Positions 1 to 7,894 are shown, counted from the stretch's first letter. The stretch is 64,000 nucleotides of DNA from Fructobacillus papyriferae (GCF_018437225.1 NZ_JAAMFI010000001.1:62001-126000), one strand, 5' to 3'. Numbers and translations are program-made. Notes: generated by a model from the sequence alone, not told the origin.

Positions 1-1672
1 GGATCAGCCGGAGGCCTTGGCCCGCTTCCAAAAGGAAGCTAAGGCGGCCACGACGTTGGTCAACGACCACATTGTTCAGCTCTATGACGCTGGCGAAGCA
101 GAGGGTAACCCTTATCTGGTGATGGAATACGTGGCGGGGATGGACCTGAAGAGCTACATCAAGGCCCACTTCCCCATTCCTTATCAAGAAGTAGTCGACA
201 TTATGGAGCAGGTGCTTGAGGCGGTTTCTGCTGCGCACAAAGCTGGTATCATTCACCGCGATTTGAAGCCGCAAAACATTTTGATCAACGAACAGGGTCA
301 GGTCAAAATTACCGATTTTGGCATCGCTTTGGCCCAAAACAAGTTCGGCTTGCCGGCAACAAAGGAACCAATCATTGGCTCCATTCACTATCTGGCGCCG
401 GAAGTGACCCGCGGGCAACAGGCTTCTGAAAAGTCTGATATTTATGCCTTGGGTGTCATTTTGTATGAAATGTTGACCAACCAGGTGCCCTATCAGGGGG
501 ATACGGCCGACCGGATTGCCTATCAGCATGCCGAAGTGCCAATGCCTTATGTGAAGGATTTTGATCCAGAAATTCCGCAACCGCTTGAAAACGTCATTTT
601 ACGTGCAACGGCAAAAGACGGAAAGGATCGCTATTTTACAACGGAAGACATGGCAGAAGACTTGCAGACTTCTTTGTCTAAACGTCGTTCTGGCGAAGGG
701 CGTTTTGTTCCAGAAGCTTCCGATGAAACGAAGTTAGTGACCCCCGACTGGAACAGCCACCCCTTTGTCGAAGACGATCCAGAAGAAAGCGCCACAGAAG
801 AAAAAAACGATGTGGAAAGTCGGATCATTGACTACGGCCAAAAGGGTTATGCCGTCAAAGAAATCGCCGAACAGGTTGACCGTACACCAAAATTTGTTCG
901 TGAGGTACTGGATAAGAATGGCATTAAGTACCGGTCAAAGAAGAAGTGGTTTGTCTTGGCCTTCTTCCTCTTGGTGATTGCCGGAGCCACTGCCAGCTTC
1001 ACCATCGCTAAAAATTCTTACACGGCCGTTCCGGACGTAACGAACCTGTCCGAGTCGGCTGCTAAGAGTAAATTGTCGGACGCCGGCTTGTCAGTTGGCA
1101 CAACGGCGATGGCCAGTTCCAAGTCAGTCAGCAAGGGGGATGTCATCAAGGTGGTTCCTGGTGTTGGCCGCTCCGTTAAGAAGAGTTCATCCGTCAAATT
1201 AGTCATCTCTTCAGGAACCGATACGGTTTCGATCTCGGATTACTCCGGTTGGGACTACTCGAAGGCCGCTAATCAATTGACTAACAAGGGGATCACAGTC
1301 AAAAAGAAGACCGAAAACTCAACGAGTGTGCCTTCTGGTCAAGTCATGAGCCAATCGATTGCGGCTGGTTCTGACGTCGATCCATCGGATACGACGATCA
1401 CATTGACGGTTTCGGATGGGGCTAAGTCGTTGACCTTGCCTGATCTAACTGGGAAGTCTCAGTCGGATGCCGTTAACTGGGCGAACCAGAACCAGGTTTC
1501 CTTGGCCTTTACCATCACAGACTCCAACAAGCCAAGTGGGACAGTGATTGCCCAAGATCCTGCGGCTGGTTCCAAGTTTACCTTGGACAAGACGCTGACC
1601 CTGCAAGTTTCGTCTGGGGCCAGCGCTGCGTCAAGTAGCAGCCAGAGCGACAATGGAAATAAGAACAATTGA
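1..1672 (+). CDS. prkC: Ser/Thr protein kinase PrkC with PASTA repeats, 5' end cut off by the window
   Basis: Membrane eukaryotic-type Ser/Thr kinase that senses peptidoglycan or lipid II through extracellular PASTA domains and phosphorylates division and wall proteins. The frame is open to the window edge, so the N-terminal glycine loop is missing. Seen: catalytic HRD (nt 254-262), DFG (nt 314-322), an APE-type motif (LAPEV, around nt 390), a basic KKKW just before one membrane helix (nt 947-1012), then three PASTA-like repeats (about nt 1018-1212, 1216-1413 and 1426-1620) and a Ser-rich tail. An unusual helix-turn-helix-like stretch lies between kinase and membrane (nt 821-931). It is followed by a strong terminator, so it probably closes its own operon, where a PrkC phosphatase normally sits upstream. 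Confidence in family is very high. Confidence 0.96.
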   Translation, partial: DQPEALARFQKEAKAATTLVNDHIVQLYDAGEAEGNPYLVMEYVAGMDLKSYIKAHFPIPYQEVVDIMEQVLEAVSAAHKAGIIHRDLKPQNILINEQGQVKITDFGIALAQNKFGLPATKEPIIGSIHYLAPEVTRGQQASEKSDIYALGVILYEMLTNQVPYQGDTADRIAYQHAEVPMPYVKDFDPEIPQPLENVILRATAKDGKDRYFTTEDMAEDLQTSLSKRRSGEGRFVPEASDETKLVTPDWNSHPFVEDDPEESATEEKNDVESRIIDYGQKGYAVKEIAEQVDRTPKFVREVLDKNGIKYRSKKKWFVLAFFLLVIAGATASFTIAKNSYTAVPDVTNLSESAAKSKLSDAGLSVGTTAMASSKSVSKGDVIKVVPGVGRSVKKSSSVKLVISSGTDTVSISDYSGWDYSKAANQLTNKGITVKKKTENSTSVPSGQVMSQSIAAGSDVDPSDTTITLTVSDGAKSLTLPDLTGKSQSDAVNWANQNQVSLAFTITDSNKPSGTVIAQDPAAGSKFTLDKTLTLQVSSGASAASSSSQSDNGNKNN

Positions 1673-1677
1673 TGATT

Positions 1678-1720
1678 GAAACAAAAGAACACCGTGTTGG
1701 TGTTCTTTTGTTTCTTTTTA
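1678..1720 (+). terminator. Intrinsic terminator after prkC
   Basis: A near-perfect inverted repeat (AAACAAAAGAACACC, 5-nt loop, GGTGTTCTTTTGTTT) is followed by a T-rich run. It separates prkC from rsgA. Confidence 0.9.
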
Positions 1721-1748
1721 CTTTTCAAGGCGGCTCCGTGCGCACTCA

Positions 1749-1763
1749 TGCTATAATATTCCT
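1749..1763 (+). promoter_or_regulatory. Extended -10 element placed for a leaderless rsgA mRNA
   Basis: TGCTATAAT ends at 1757 and exactly six bases (ATTCCT) separate it from the rsgA ATG, so the predicted transcription start is the A of the start codon. No Shine-Dalgarno sequence is visible. No good -35 is seen at normal spacing, as is usual for TGn-extended -10 promoters. Confidence 0.7.
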
Positions 1764-2681
1764 ATGAAAACAGGACGGATTATCCGGTCATTGGCCGGCT
1801 ATTATGATTTAATGCTTGAAGACGGGACGGTTGAACGGACCCGTGCTCGTGGCCAATTCCGCAAGCGTGGCCAAAAGCCTTTGGTGGGCGACTGGGCCGA
1901 CTTTGAGTCGGAGAATGGCGAAGGCTTGATCTGGGCTTTGCACGAGCGTGAGAACAGTCTGGTGCGCCCGCCAATGGCCAATGTGGATTTGGCGATTGTG
2001 GTGACCTCGGTTGTTGAGCCAGCCTTCTCGCAAAACCTACTGGACCGACAATTGGTCGCACTGGAAGCCGAGAAGGTCCATCCAGTGCTCTACTTTTCCA
2101 AGTTGGATTTGCTCGATGAGGCTGAACAGCAAGCCTTTCGTAAAAAGGTGGCGCTCTACCAGAAGATTGGCTATCCAGTCATCTTTTCGACGGATGACGT
2201 GAAGCAAAGCTTTGCCCCTTTGTTAAAGGACCAAGTCGTGGTCGCCATGGGGCAGACGGGAGCCGGGAAGTCGACTTTGCTAAACGAATTGGCGCCTGAG
2301 CTGCAGTTAACGGTGGGCGAAGTATCGCAGGCCCTCTCCCGTGGTAAACACACGACCCGGCAGGTTTCGTTGATTCCAGTGCCGGCCTACGAGACGCTAA
2401 TTGCGGACACGCCGGGCTTTTCGTCTTATGAAGTCTTTGACTTCCCAGTCGAAGAGTTGGGAAATTATTTCCCAGAAATCCGTGAAGTGGCGGTCGGCTG
2501 TCGTTTCCGGACCTGCTCACATCTAAATGAGCCGGGCTGTGCGGTCAAAGAGGCGGTCGAACTTGGCAGCATTAGTGCTGAGCGGTATAATAGCTATGAA
2601 TTGTTCTACCAAATTATTAAGGGAAAACGGCCGGTTTATCAAAAAAACTCGACCAAGTGGAAGCAAGATCGCTTGAACTAA
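1764..2681 (+). CDS. rsgA: Ribosome small-subunit biogenesis GTPase RsgA
   Basis: Circularly permuted GTPase that checks late 30S subunit assembly and releases other assembly factors. Seen: N-terminal OB-fold region (about residues 1-65), permuted G domain with Walker A GQTGAGKS at residues 163-170 and a DTPGF switch motif, and a C-terminal zinc knuckle with Cys/His spacing of the CxxxxCxHxxxxxC kind. Length of 305 residues is normal. The start is fixed by the family's opening (GxIIxxxxGYYD), which leaves almost no room for an upstream leader. The next gene, rpe, follows at about 30 nt, so the two are probably co-transcribed, as is common in lactic acid bacteria. Confidence 0.97.
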   Translation: MKTGRIIRSLAGYYDLMLEDGTVERTRARGQFRKRGQKPLVGDWADFESENGEGLIWALHERENSLVRPPMANVDLAIVVTSVVEPAFSQNLLDRQLVALEAEKVHPVLYFSKLDLLDEAEQQAFRKKVALYQKIGYPVIFSTDDVKQSFAPLLKDQVVVAMGQTGAGKSTLLNELAPELQLTVGEVSQALSRGKHTTRQVSLIPVPAYETLIADTPGFSSYEVFDFPVEELGNYFPEIREVAVGCRFRTCSHLNEPGCAVKEAVELGSISAERYNSYELFYQIIKGKRPVYQKNSTKWKQDRLN

Positions 2682-2713
2682 TCCCTTTGAATGAATATAG
2701 AAAGAGGAAAGAC

Positions 2714-3370
2714 ATGGCAGGAATTATTGCCCCATCCATTTTGAGCGCTGACGTTACAAAGTTAGGCGAAGACGTGAAGTTGGTTGAAAAGGCCGGTGCC
2801 AAGTATTTGCACATTGATTTGATGGACGGTTCATTCGTCCCATCAATGGCCTACGGACCCGCTTGGGTTAAGCAATTGCGTCCAATGACGGACCTCTTCT
2901 TGGACGTCCACTTGATGGCCGTTCACCCAGAAAAGCACGTCGACGAATTGGCAAAAGCCGGTGCGGATCTGATCGGTGTTCACGTTGAAGCAACGCCACA
3001 CATTCACCGCGTCTTGCAAATGATCAAGAAGGCCGGCGTGAAGGCGGAAGTCGTCATCAACCCAGGTACGCCAGTGTCTGCCATCGTTCCTGTTTTGGGC
3101 ATGGTCGACCAGGTCTTGGTTATGACGGTTAACCCTGGTTTTGGTGGCCAGGCCTTCTTGCCTGAGATGACCGAAAAGATTAAGGAATTGGTTGTCTACA
3201 AGCAAGAACTTGGCTTGGATTTTGACATCGAAGTCGACGGTGGTATCAACAACGAAACGGCCAAGTTGACGGCGGCTGCCGGGGCCAACGTTTTCGTTGC
3301 CGGTTCATACGTTTATGACAAAAAGGATCCAGCAGCCAAGGTACAGACCTTGTTGGATGTGACGAAGTAA
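2714..3370 (+). CDS. rpe: Ribulose-phosphate 3-epimerase
   Basis: Interconverts ribulose 5-phosphate and xylulose 5-phosphate; xylulose 5-phosphate feeds the phosphoketolase route used by heterofermenters. This is a TIM-barrel protein of 218 residues, the standard length. Seen: PSILSAD near the N-terminus, HIDLMDGSFVPS and DVHLM metal/catalytic strands, MTVNPGFGGQ, and the EVDGGI strand. The ATG at 2714 is chosen because it has an AGAGGAAA ribosome-binding site and the expected MAGIIAPSIL start; the open frame extends further upstream into rsgA. It lies directly downstream of rsgA and is closed by a terminator. Confidence 0.97.
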   Translation: MAGIIAPSILSADVTKLGEDVKLVEKAGAKYLHIDLMDGSFVPSMAYGPAWVKQLRPMTDLFLDVHLMAVHPEKHVDELAKAGADLIGVHVEATPHIHRVLQMIKKAGVKAEVVINPGTPVSAIVPVLGMVDQVLVMTVNPGFGGQAFLPEMTEKIKELVVYKQELGLDFDIEVDGGINNETAKLTAAAGANVFVAGSYVYDKKDPAAKVQTLLDVTK

Positions 3371-3387
3371 AACTGGCCGAAAGGCTT

Positions 3388-3421
3388 TGGCGGGCTGATC
3401 GATTCAGCCCGCTTTTCTTTT
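3388..3421 (+). terminator. Intrinsic terminator after rpe
   Basis: GCGGGCTGA (3390-3398), loop TCGAT, TCAGCCCGC (3404-3412), then a T-rich run. The 3' end abuts the ribosome-binding site of thiN, so some readthrough may feed thiN. Confidence 0.8.
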
Positions 3422-3432
3422 AGGAGTGCGTG

Positions 3433-4098
3433 ATGAGAATCAATATTTTAGCCGGTGGCCCAAAGGAAAACTGGCCAGCTGATCTCTTTAAAAAACCTGG
3501 TGACTGGGTTGGTGCAGACCGAGGGGCGCTTTTTTTGATGGAAGCGGGGATTGAGCCGCTCTTTGCCGTTGGTGATTTTGATTCGGTGTCTGATGACGAG
3601 CGCCAGCGCTTGATCGCCTACCAAAAGGAACGTGAGATGACGATCTATCCGGCCCACAAGGATTACACGGATACGGCCTTAGCCGTCCGTTACGCCATGG
3701 CGGCCGGGGCGGATGACATTGTTTTGTACGGGGCAACCGGTGGTCGCTTGGATCATGAGTTGTCGAATTTGACGATTCCACTCTTGGATAGTTTTCTTCC
3801 TCAGGACGGTTTTTCCTCTTTGGTTGGCCGCTTTAGCATTGTGGATTGCCGAAACACCATCAGTTATTTGGATGCCGAACACAACGTTGTGGAGAAACTT
3901 CCTGGCCACCATTATTTGGGCTTTATGCCATTAGGTATAGTCGATAATTTCTCGATTCTGGATGCCGAGTATCCATTGACAATTAAGGAAAATAGCGGTA
4001 TCATGTATTCATCAAATGAATTTATTGGGGAATTGGTACATGTTTCTATTGATCGTGGCATTGTACTGGTCACTCAGTCGACGGATAGGAGGAGCTAA
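3433..4098 (+). CDS. thiN: Thiamine pyrophosphokinase
   Basis: Transfers pyrophosphate from ATP to thiamine, giving thiamine diphosphate, the cofactor of phosphoketolase and pyruvate enzymes. Seen: N-terminal Rossmann-like half with AGGP, GADRGA and the acidic GDFDSV nucleotide-binding motif, DYTDTALAV, GATGGRLDHELSN in the middle, and the C-terminal thiamine-binding beta domain. Length is 221 residues, typical for the Gram-positive family. ATG at 3433 has AGGAG six bases upstream; a GTG one codon earlier is also possible. The stop codon overlaps the trxA start (TAATG), pointing to translational coupling. I see no TPP riboswitch upstream. Confidence 0.95.
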   Translation: MRINILAGGPKENWPADLFKKPGDWVGADRGALFLMEAGIEPLFAVGDFDSVSDDERQRLIAYQKEREMTIYPAHKDYTDTALAVRYAMAAGADDIVLYGATGGRLDHELSNLTIPLLDSFLPQDGFSSLVGRFSIVDCRNTISYLDAEHNVVEKLPGHHYLGFMPLGIVDNFSILDAEYPLTIKENSGIMYSSNEFIGELVHVSIDRGIVLVTQSTDRRS

Positions 4099-4415
4099 TG
4101 GCAGTTGAAGCATTAACAGACGCAAATTTCGAGGAAAAGACCAAGACAGGTGTTTCCATTACCGACTTTTGGGCAGCTTGGTGTGGCCCATGTAAGATGC
4201 AATCGCCCGTCCTCGATGCCTTAGCAGAAGATCCAAATTTTGCTAACATTAACTTTTTCAAGGTGGATGTGGATGAAAATAAGCAGGTACCGGGTGATTT
4301 TGGTATCCGAGCAATCCCAACTTTGGTTGTTGTGAAAGATGGTCAGGCGGTTGAGCGCTTGACTGGATTCCATAATAAAGAACAATTGAGCGAAATTTTG
4401 CATAAATATGCCTAA
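4098..4415 (+). CDS. trxA: Thioredoxin
   Basis: Small cytoplasmic disulfide reductase that keeps ribonucleotide reductase, peroxiredoxins and methionine sulfoxide reductases reduced. Active site WCGPC sits at residues 28-32, and the cis-proline region reads IRAIPTLVV. It has 105 residues, the usual size. AGGAGG lies seven bases before the ATG. It overlaps thiN by one base and is probably expressed from the same mRNA; no terminator is visible before the rpmB promoter. Position between thiN and rpmB is not the arrangement I know from other lactobacilli, so it may be an insertion into an old operon. Confidence 0.96.
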   Translation: MAVEALTDANFEEKTKTGVSITDFWAAWCGPCKMQSPVLDALAEDPNFANINFFKVDVDENKQVPGDFGIRAIPTLVVVKDGQAVERLTGFHNKEQLSEILHKYA

Positions 4416-4419
4416 TATC

Positions 4420-4448
4420 TTGCCAAAGTCTAAACCCTCTGGTAAAAT
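4420..4448 (+). promoter_or_regulatory. Promoter of rpmB
   Basis: TTGCCA (4420-4425), 17-bp spacer, TAAAAT (4443-4448) with an upstream TG extension. The transcribed leader holds a small perfect hairpin, GCACG-T-CGTGC (4474-4484), just before the ribosome-binding site. Confidence 0.8.
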
Positions 4449-4506
4449 ATTGTATTGTTGATAAGAAGAGCAGGCACGTCGTGCGGCTCGGATAGGAGGG
4501 TCAGAC

Positions 4507-4707
4507 ATGGCAAAAGATGCAATTAACGGTGCACGCACCCGCTTTGGTAACCAACGTTCCCACGCCTTGAATTCAAGTCGTCGTAGCTGGAAGCCAAACT
4601 TGCAAAAGGTAACGGTTAAGATTAACGGTTCCGCACCTAAGAAAGTTTACTTGACTGCGCGTAGTTTGAAGGCCGGATTGAAGAACGGCTCAATCGAACG
4701 TGTATAA
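4507..4707 (+). CDS. rpmB: 50S ribosomal protein L28
   Basis: Small basic protein of the large ribosomal subunit, near the E site. Seen: [19 protein letters not shown] at the N-terminus, then basic strands ending in [16 protein letters not shown]. It has 66 residues. The zinc-binding cysteine pairs found in some L28 paralogues are absent, so this is the cysteine-free form. TAGGAGG sits nine bases before the ATG. It is transcribed alone, from its own promoter to its own terminator. Confidence 0.97.
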   Translation: MAKDAINGARTRFGNQRSHALNSSRRSWKPNLQKVTVKINGSAPKKVYLTARSLKAGLKNGSIERV

Positions 4708-4738
4708 AAACCACTCCACTGGGTGGTTTTTTTATTTT
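4705..4738 (+). terminator. Intrinsic terminator after rpmB
   Basis: AAAAACCAC, loop, GTGGTTTTTTT hairpin directly overlapping the rpmB stop codon. Confidence 0.9.
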
Positions 4739-4767
4739 ATGACGACCTTGAAAAGAATTTCTCTAAG

Positions 4768-4797
4768 TTGGGGCTTTTCGTCAGGTCATGGTAAAAT
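4768..4797 (+). promoter_or_regulatory. Promoter of the asp23-fakA operon
   Basis: TTGGGG (4768-4773), 18-bp spacer, TAAAAT (4792-4797) preceded by TGG, an extended -10. The region also carries an interrupted inverted repeat (GACCTTGAAAAG at 4744 and CTTTTCGTCAGGTC ending near 4788). Confidence 0.65.
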
Positions 4798-4857
4798 AGA
4801 GAGTAAGTAATTTGAAAGGATAAGTGGAGCGTGCTTCATGCTTCATGGGCTTATGTG

Positions 4858-5217
4858 ATGGCAATTAAAATTCGAACAAAAAACGGTGATGTCACGGTTG
4901 AAAATGATGTGATTGCATCCGTTGTCGGTGGCGCAACCATTGCCAACCCCGGAGTGGTTGGCATGGCATCGCGCTCTGCTTTAAAAGATGGGGTAAACCA
5001 GATCCTAAACCGTGAAAACTACGGTCGTGGGGTTGTGGTTTCACAGCAAGAAAAAGGCTTGACCATCGATGTGTATGTTGTGATTCAGCACGGCATGAAG
5101 TTGGCGGATATCACCACTTCTGTGCAAGCACGCGTGAAGTATTACCTAAACGCCTACTTAGGCTTACAAGTACCCGAAGTGAACGTCATTGTTCAAGGGA
5201 TCGAAACTGAGGATTAA
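4858..5217 (+). CDS. Asp23/Gls24 family envelope stress protein (YloU type)
   Basis: Small cytoplasmic protein of the Asp23 family, which in Gram-positives clusters near the membrane and is linked to envelope stress and, through its fixed neighbour, to fatty-acid kinase. Seen: MAIKIRTKNGDVTVENDVIA opening, the VVGGAT...GVVGMASRS segment and the C-terminal VPEVNVIVQGIE strand typical of the family; 119 residues from ATG 4858. The start is uncertain: no good ribosome-binding site precedes 4858, while a GTG at 4831 in the same frame (nine extra residues) has AAAGGA ten bases upstream. It lies six bases before fakA, forming a two-gene operon. Confidence 0.92.
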   Translation: MAIKIRTKNGDVTVENDVIASVVGGATIANPGVVGMASRSALKDGVNQILNRENYGRGVVVSQQEKGLTIDVYVVIQHGMKLADITTSVQARVKYYLNAYLGLQVPEVNVIVQGIETED

Positions 5218-5223
5218 GAGAGA

Positions 5224-6930
5224 ATGACTGCAGAAAAAATCACCACCATTGATCCACTTGTCTACGGAAAAATGGTGAACGCGGCCGCAGCCAAGTTGTC
5301 TGCCAACGCGGAAAACATTAATAAGTTAAACGTTTTTCCTGTTCCAGATGGTGACACGGGAACCAACATGGCCTTGTCCATGGCTTCCGGTGCCGAATAC
5401 GAACGGGAATCACAAGAAAAGACGGTTGGTCTGTTGTCGAAGGCAACGGCCAAGGGCCTGTTGATGGGGGCTCGCGGGAACTCGGGGGTTATTTTATCTC
5501 AGATCTTCCGCGGCATGGCGAATTCGATGGCTGATAAGGACAACCTGTCAGCCCGTGACATGGCCGATGCCTTGATGGAAGCGGCTAAAGTCGCTTATAA
5601 GTCAGTGATGAAGCCGACTGAAGGAACGATTTTAACGGTCATTCGTGAAGCAGCTGCTGAAGCGGATCGTTCTGCTTTGGCTTCAGACGATTTGCCAACT
5701 TTGATGGAGAAGGTTAAGGCCGCTGCCCAAGAGGCCTTGGATAAGACGCCTGAACTCTTGCCTGTTTTGAAGGAAGTTGGCGTTGTCGATTCCGGTGGAC
5801 AAGGATTAGTCATGGTGTTGTCCGCCTTTGCTGAAGTGGTTTTGGGAACCTTCGACGAAGATAATTTGAAGGCCCCAGATAACGCGGAATTGGATCAGAT
5901 GGTCTCTAAGCTGCACGCCGGTGCGCAAGCTGACGAATCGTTGAACCCAGAAGACATTAAATTTGGGTACTGTACCGAAATTATGGTCGATTTGGCAACG
6001 GGGACGACTTGGGACCAGCCGTTTGACTATGACAAGTTCTATGACTATATCGCTGACAAGGGGGATTCTCTCTTGGTGATCAACGATGACGATGTGGTCA
6101 AAGTTCACGTTCACACGGAAGACCCCGGCTCGATCATTCACTGGGGAACGGAGTTTGGTTCTTTGCGGAAGGTCAAGGTTGACAACATGCGTGACCAACA
6201 ACAAGCCGTGATTGATAAGCAAGAAGAAGAGAATTCAACCGATCAAAAGCAGCAAAAAGCACCGGCTGAAGCACCTGAAATGGCGGTTTTTGCCGTTGCT
6301 TCTGGAGACGGTGTGGCTAAACTTTTCGATTCACTTGGTGTGTTTAAAGTGATCACGGGTGGTCAAACGATGAATCCATCAACCAAAGATTTCGTCGACG
6401 CTATAAAACAATCGGGTGCTAAGCAAGCTATCATCTTGCCAAACAACTCAAACATTTTCTTGGCCGCTGATCAAGCTAAGGAAATGGCTGAAGTACCGGT
6501 TTCTGTCGTGAAGTCCCGTTCAATCCAACAAGGGTTGACGGCAATGTTGGGTTACAACCCGGAGGCTTCTTTGGAGGAAAATGAATCCGCCATGACAGAA
6601 GAACTGGCGACGGTCGTTTCCGGTTCGGTGACTCAGGCTGTGCGCGAAACGACTTTGAATGGTCAAGAAATCAAGAAGGGCGATTGGCTTGGCATGAAGG
6701 ACGGTAAGATTGTTACCGTTGGCAAGCAGTTGGTCCAAACAGCAAAGGCGTTGCTAGAAGAAATGTGTGATGATGATTCTGAAATCGTGACGATCATTTC
6801 TGGTAAGGGCGCTAAGTCAAAGGATGAAAAAGCTTTGGAAGAAGCGATTGCTGAAATTGACGAGGATTTGGAAGTCGAAGTGCACGATGGTGGACAAGAC
6901 CTCTACCCATTCTTGTTGTCAGTTGAATAA
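5224..6930 (+). CDS. fakA: Fatty acid kinase catalytic subunit FakA (YloV, DAK domain)
   Basis: Phosphorylates fatty acids bound to a FakB partner, giving acyl-phosphate for phospholipid synthesis from exogenous fatty acids. Seen: N-terminal Dhak-like ATP-binding domain with NVFPVPDGDTGTNM and GARGNSGVILSQ, a middle FakB-binding region, a Glu/Gln-rich linker (about residues 335-355) and a C-terminal DegV-like domain with PNNSNI. Its 568 residues match the family. No fakB is in the window. A weak ribosome-binding site (AGAGAG) precedes the start, six bases after the asp23-like gene. Closed by a 30-bp perfect palindromic terminator. Confidence 0.95.
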   Translation: MTAEKITTIDPLVYGKMVNAAAAKLSANAENINKLNVFPVPDGDTGTNMALSMASGAEYERESQEKTVGLLSKATAKGLLMGARGNSGVILSQIFRGMANSMADKDNLSARDMADALMEAAKVAYKSVMKPTEGTILTVIREAAAEADRSALASDDLPTLMEKVKAAAQEALDKTPELLPVLKEVGVVDSGGQGLVMVLSAFAEVVLGTFDEDNLKAPDNAELDQMVSKLHAGAQADESLNPEDIKFGYCTEIMVDLATGTTWDQPFDYDKFYDYIADKGDSLLVINDDDVVKVHVHTEDPGSIIHWGTEFGSLRKVKVDNMRDQQQAVIDKQEEENSTDQKQQKAPAEAPEMAVFAVASGDGVAKLFDSLGVFKVITGGQTMNPSTKDFVDAIKQSGAKQAIILPNNSNIFLAADQAKEMAEVPVSVVKSRSIQQGLTAMLGYNPEASLEENESAMTEELATVVSGSVTQAVRETTLNGQEIKKGDWLGMKDGKIVTVGKQLVQTAKALLEEMCDDDSEIVTIISGKGAKSKDEKALEEAIAEIDEDLEVEVHDGGQDLYPFLLSVE

Positions 6931-6940
6931 GCTTAAAATA

Positions 6941-6975
6941 AAAGAACGCACTCTTAAGAGTGCGTTCTTTTTGTG
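6941..6975 (+). terminator. Intrinsic terminator after fakA
   Basis: Perfect inverted repeat AAAGAACGCACTCTT / AAGAGTGCGTTCTTT (6941-6970) followed by T residues. Being symmetrical it could also act on transcripts arriving from the opposite strand. Confidence 0.9.
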
Positions 6976-7056
6976 TGTGGATAAAAGACGGTTGAAAACA
7001 ATTGTATAAAAAGAAAAAGCCCAAAGCAGCGAGGCTGTCCTTTCGGCTTCCGTTGT

Positions 7057-7284
7057 TTAGTGAATGGCTGAGATGGCAGCGTAAATCACGGACCCTGCCA
7101 TGACGATCACCATGAAAAGAGACATGAAGAGGGTCCACTTTTGATAGCGGGTCTTCTTTTTCTTTTCAAAAGTAGGCATCGGTTTTTTAGCGAGTTGGCG
7201 GTTAACTTCATCTTCCAACGCCTTATCGACTGTTGGGGCGACCGGGCGTGATTCTTCGGCTTTTACTTGCTTTTTTTTAAACAT
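7057..7284 (-). CDS. Small single-pass membrane protein, DUF4044-like
   Basis: A 75-residue protein with a charged, Lys-rich N-terminal half (to about residue 48) followed by one hydrophobic helix (about residues 50-70) preceded by KKKTRYQKW, so the N-terminus should stay in the cytoplasm. The C-terminal portion resembles the very small DUF4044 proteins of lactic acid bacteria; the function is unknown. On the minus strand, AGGAG is ten bases from this ATG and three bases from a competing ATG of a four-codon frame. It is transcribed divergently from the DUF3397 gene, with an extended -10 (TAAGAT, 7315-7320 complement). Family call moderate, coding call good. Confidence 0.75.
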   Translation of the reverse strand: MFKKKQVKAEESRPVAPTVDKALEDEVNRQLAKKPMPTFEKKKKTRYQKWTLFMSLFMVIVMAGSVIYAAISAIH

Positions 7285-7338
7285 CTTTCATGTTCTCCTG
7301 AATGTACTAGGCATATCTTACCATAGGCCGCATTAAAA

Positions 7339-7367
7339 TTGAAATTTTACCCCCATCTTGATACAGT
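7339..7367 (+). promoter_or_regulatory. Promoter of the DUF3397 gene
   Basis: TTGAAA (7339-7344), 17-bp spacer, TACAGT (7362-7367). The same hexamer read on the other strand lies 18 bp from TAAGAT of the divergent small membrane protein gene, so the two -35 regions coincide. Confidence 0.6.
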
Positions 7368-7385
7368 TAGGAAGAGGTGAATGCG

Positions 7386-7736
7386 ATGGTTTGGTATTTT
7401 TGGGCTGGCCTGTGGCTAGTTGTTCTACTTTTGATCATGATTTGGCGCTTTTTGTATCGAATGCTGCCGGGACTTTCTTTTATTGATTTGACGACGCTGC
7501 CTAACTGGCTTTTCTTTTATCTAATTGAAGGGACAGCGTTTTATCGTTCGGACTTGCTCTTTTTTGTGGCGCTATCGTTTTTGATCGGGGCGATCGTTGC
7601 TTTTTTGATTCTCGGGCGGAAAAATCTTGGAATTGCTCGATTTAGTCACTATTTTTGGCGGGCTATGGGATTATTAGGTGCTTTTTTGTCACTTATCACC
7701 ATTTTGCTTGCGCTAGTTAGCCAATTTTTGTCATAA
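7386..7736 (+). CDS. DUF3397 family membrane protein
   Basis: A 116-residue integral membrane protein with about four hydrophobic helices. DUF3397 genes sit just upstream of mraZ in many lactobacilli, enterococci and streptococci, and this gene has the same position, but no function is established. The ATG at 7386 has GAGG eight bases upstream; a GTG three codons earlier lies on top of that GAGG and is less likely. A strong terminator separates it from mraZ, so it is not part of the division operon itself despite the conserved neighbourhood. Confidence 0.85.
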   Translation: MVWYFWAGLWLVVLLLIMIWRFLYRMLPGLSFIDLTTLPNWLFFYLIEGTAFYRSDLLFFVALSFLIGAIVAFLILGRKNLGIARFSHYFWRAMGLLGAFLSLITILLALVSQFLS

Positions 7737-7754
7737 AATGGGATTTTTCCCCAC

Positions 7755-7796
7755 AGAGCCAAACTCTTGATATATCAAGGGTTTGGCTCTTTTTTA
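7755..7796 (+). terminator. Intrinsic terminator between the DUF3397 gene and mraZ
   Basis: Long hairpin AGAGCCAAACTCTTGA / TCAAGGGTTTGGCTCT with a TATA loop and a run of T residues. Confidence 0.92.
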
Positions 7797-7824
7797 TTGG
7801 TCTTTTTAACATTTTTTTAAAGAA

Positions 7825-7858
7825 AAGTGGTGAAAAGTGGGGGAATGTGGTAAATTGT
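7825..7858 (+). promoter_or_regulatory. MraZ-box triple repeat and likely dcw promoter
   Basis: GTGG ends at 7830, 7840 and 7850, giving three direct repeats (AGTGG, AGTGG, TGTGG) at exact 10-bp spacing. MraZ is known to bind such spaced TGGG/GTGG repeats upstream of its own gene. The repeats run directly into TAAATT (7851-7856), a candidate -10 with TGG extension, so MraZ binding should block RNA polymerase. Confidence 0.75.
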
Positions 7859-7894
7859 ATTTAAGTAATCCACAGAAGGGAGGAGTGGGCCATC

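Noticed and set aside
3371-3432. TPP riboswitch before thiN
   Set aside because: The gap holds only the rpe terminator and a ribosome-binding site; no thi-box sequence is present.
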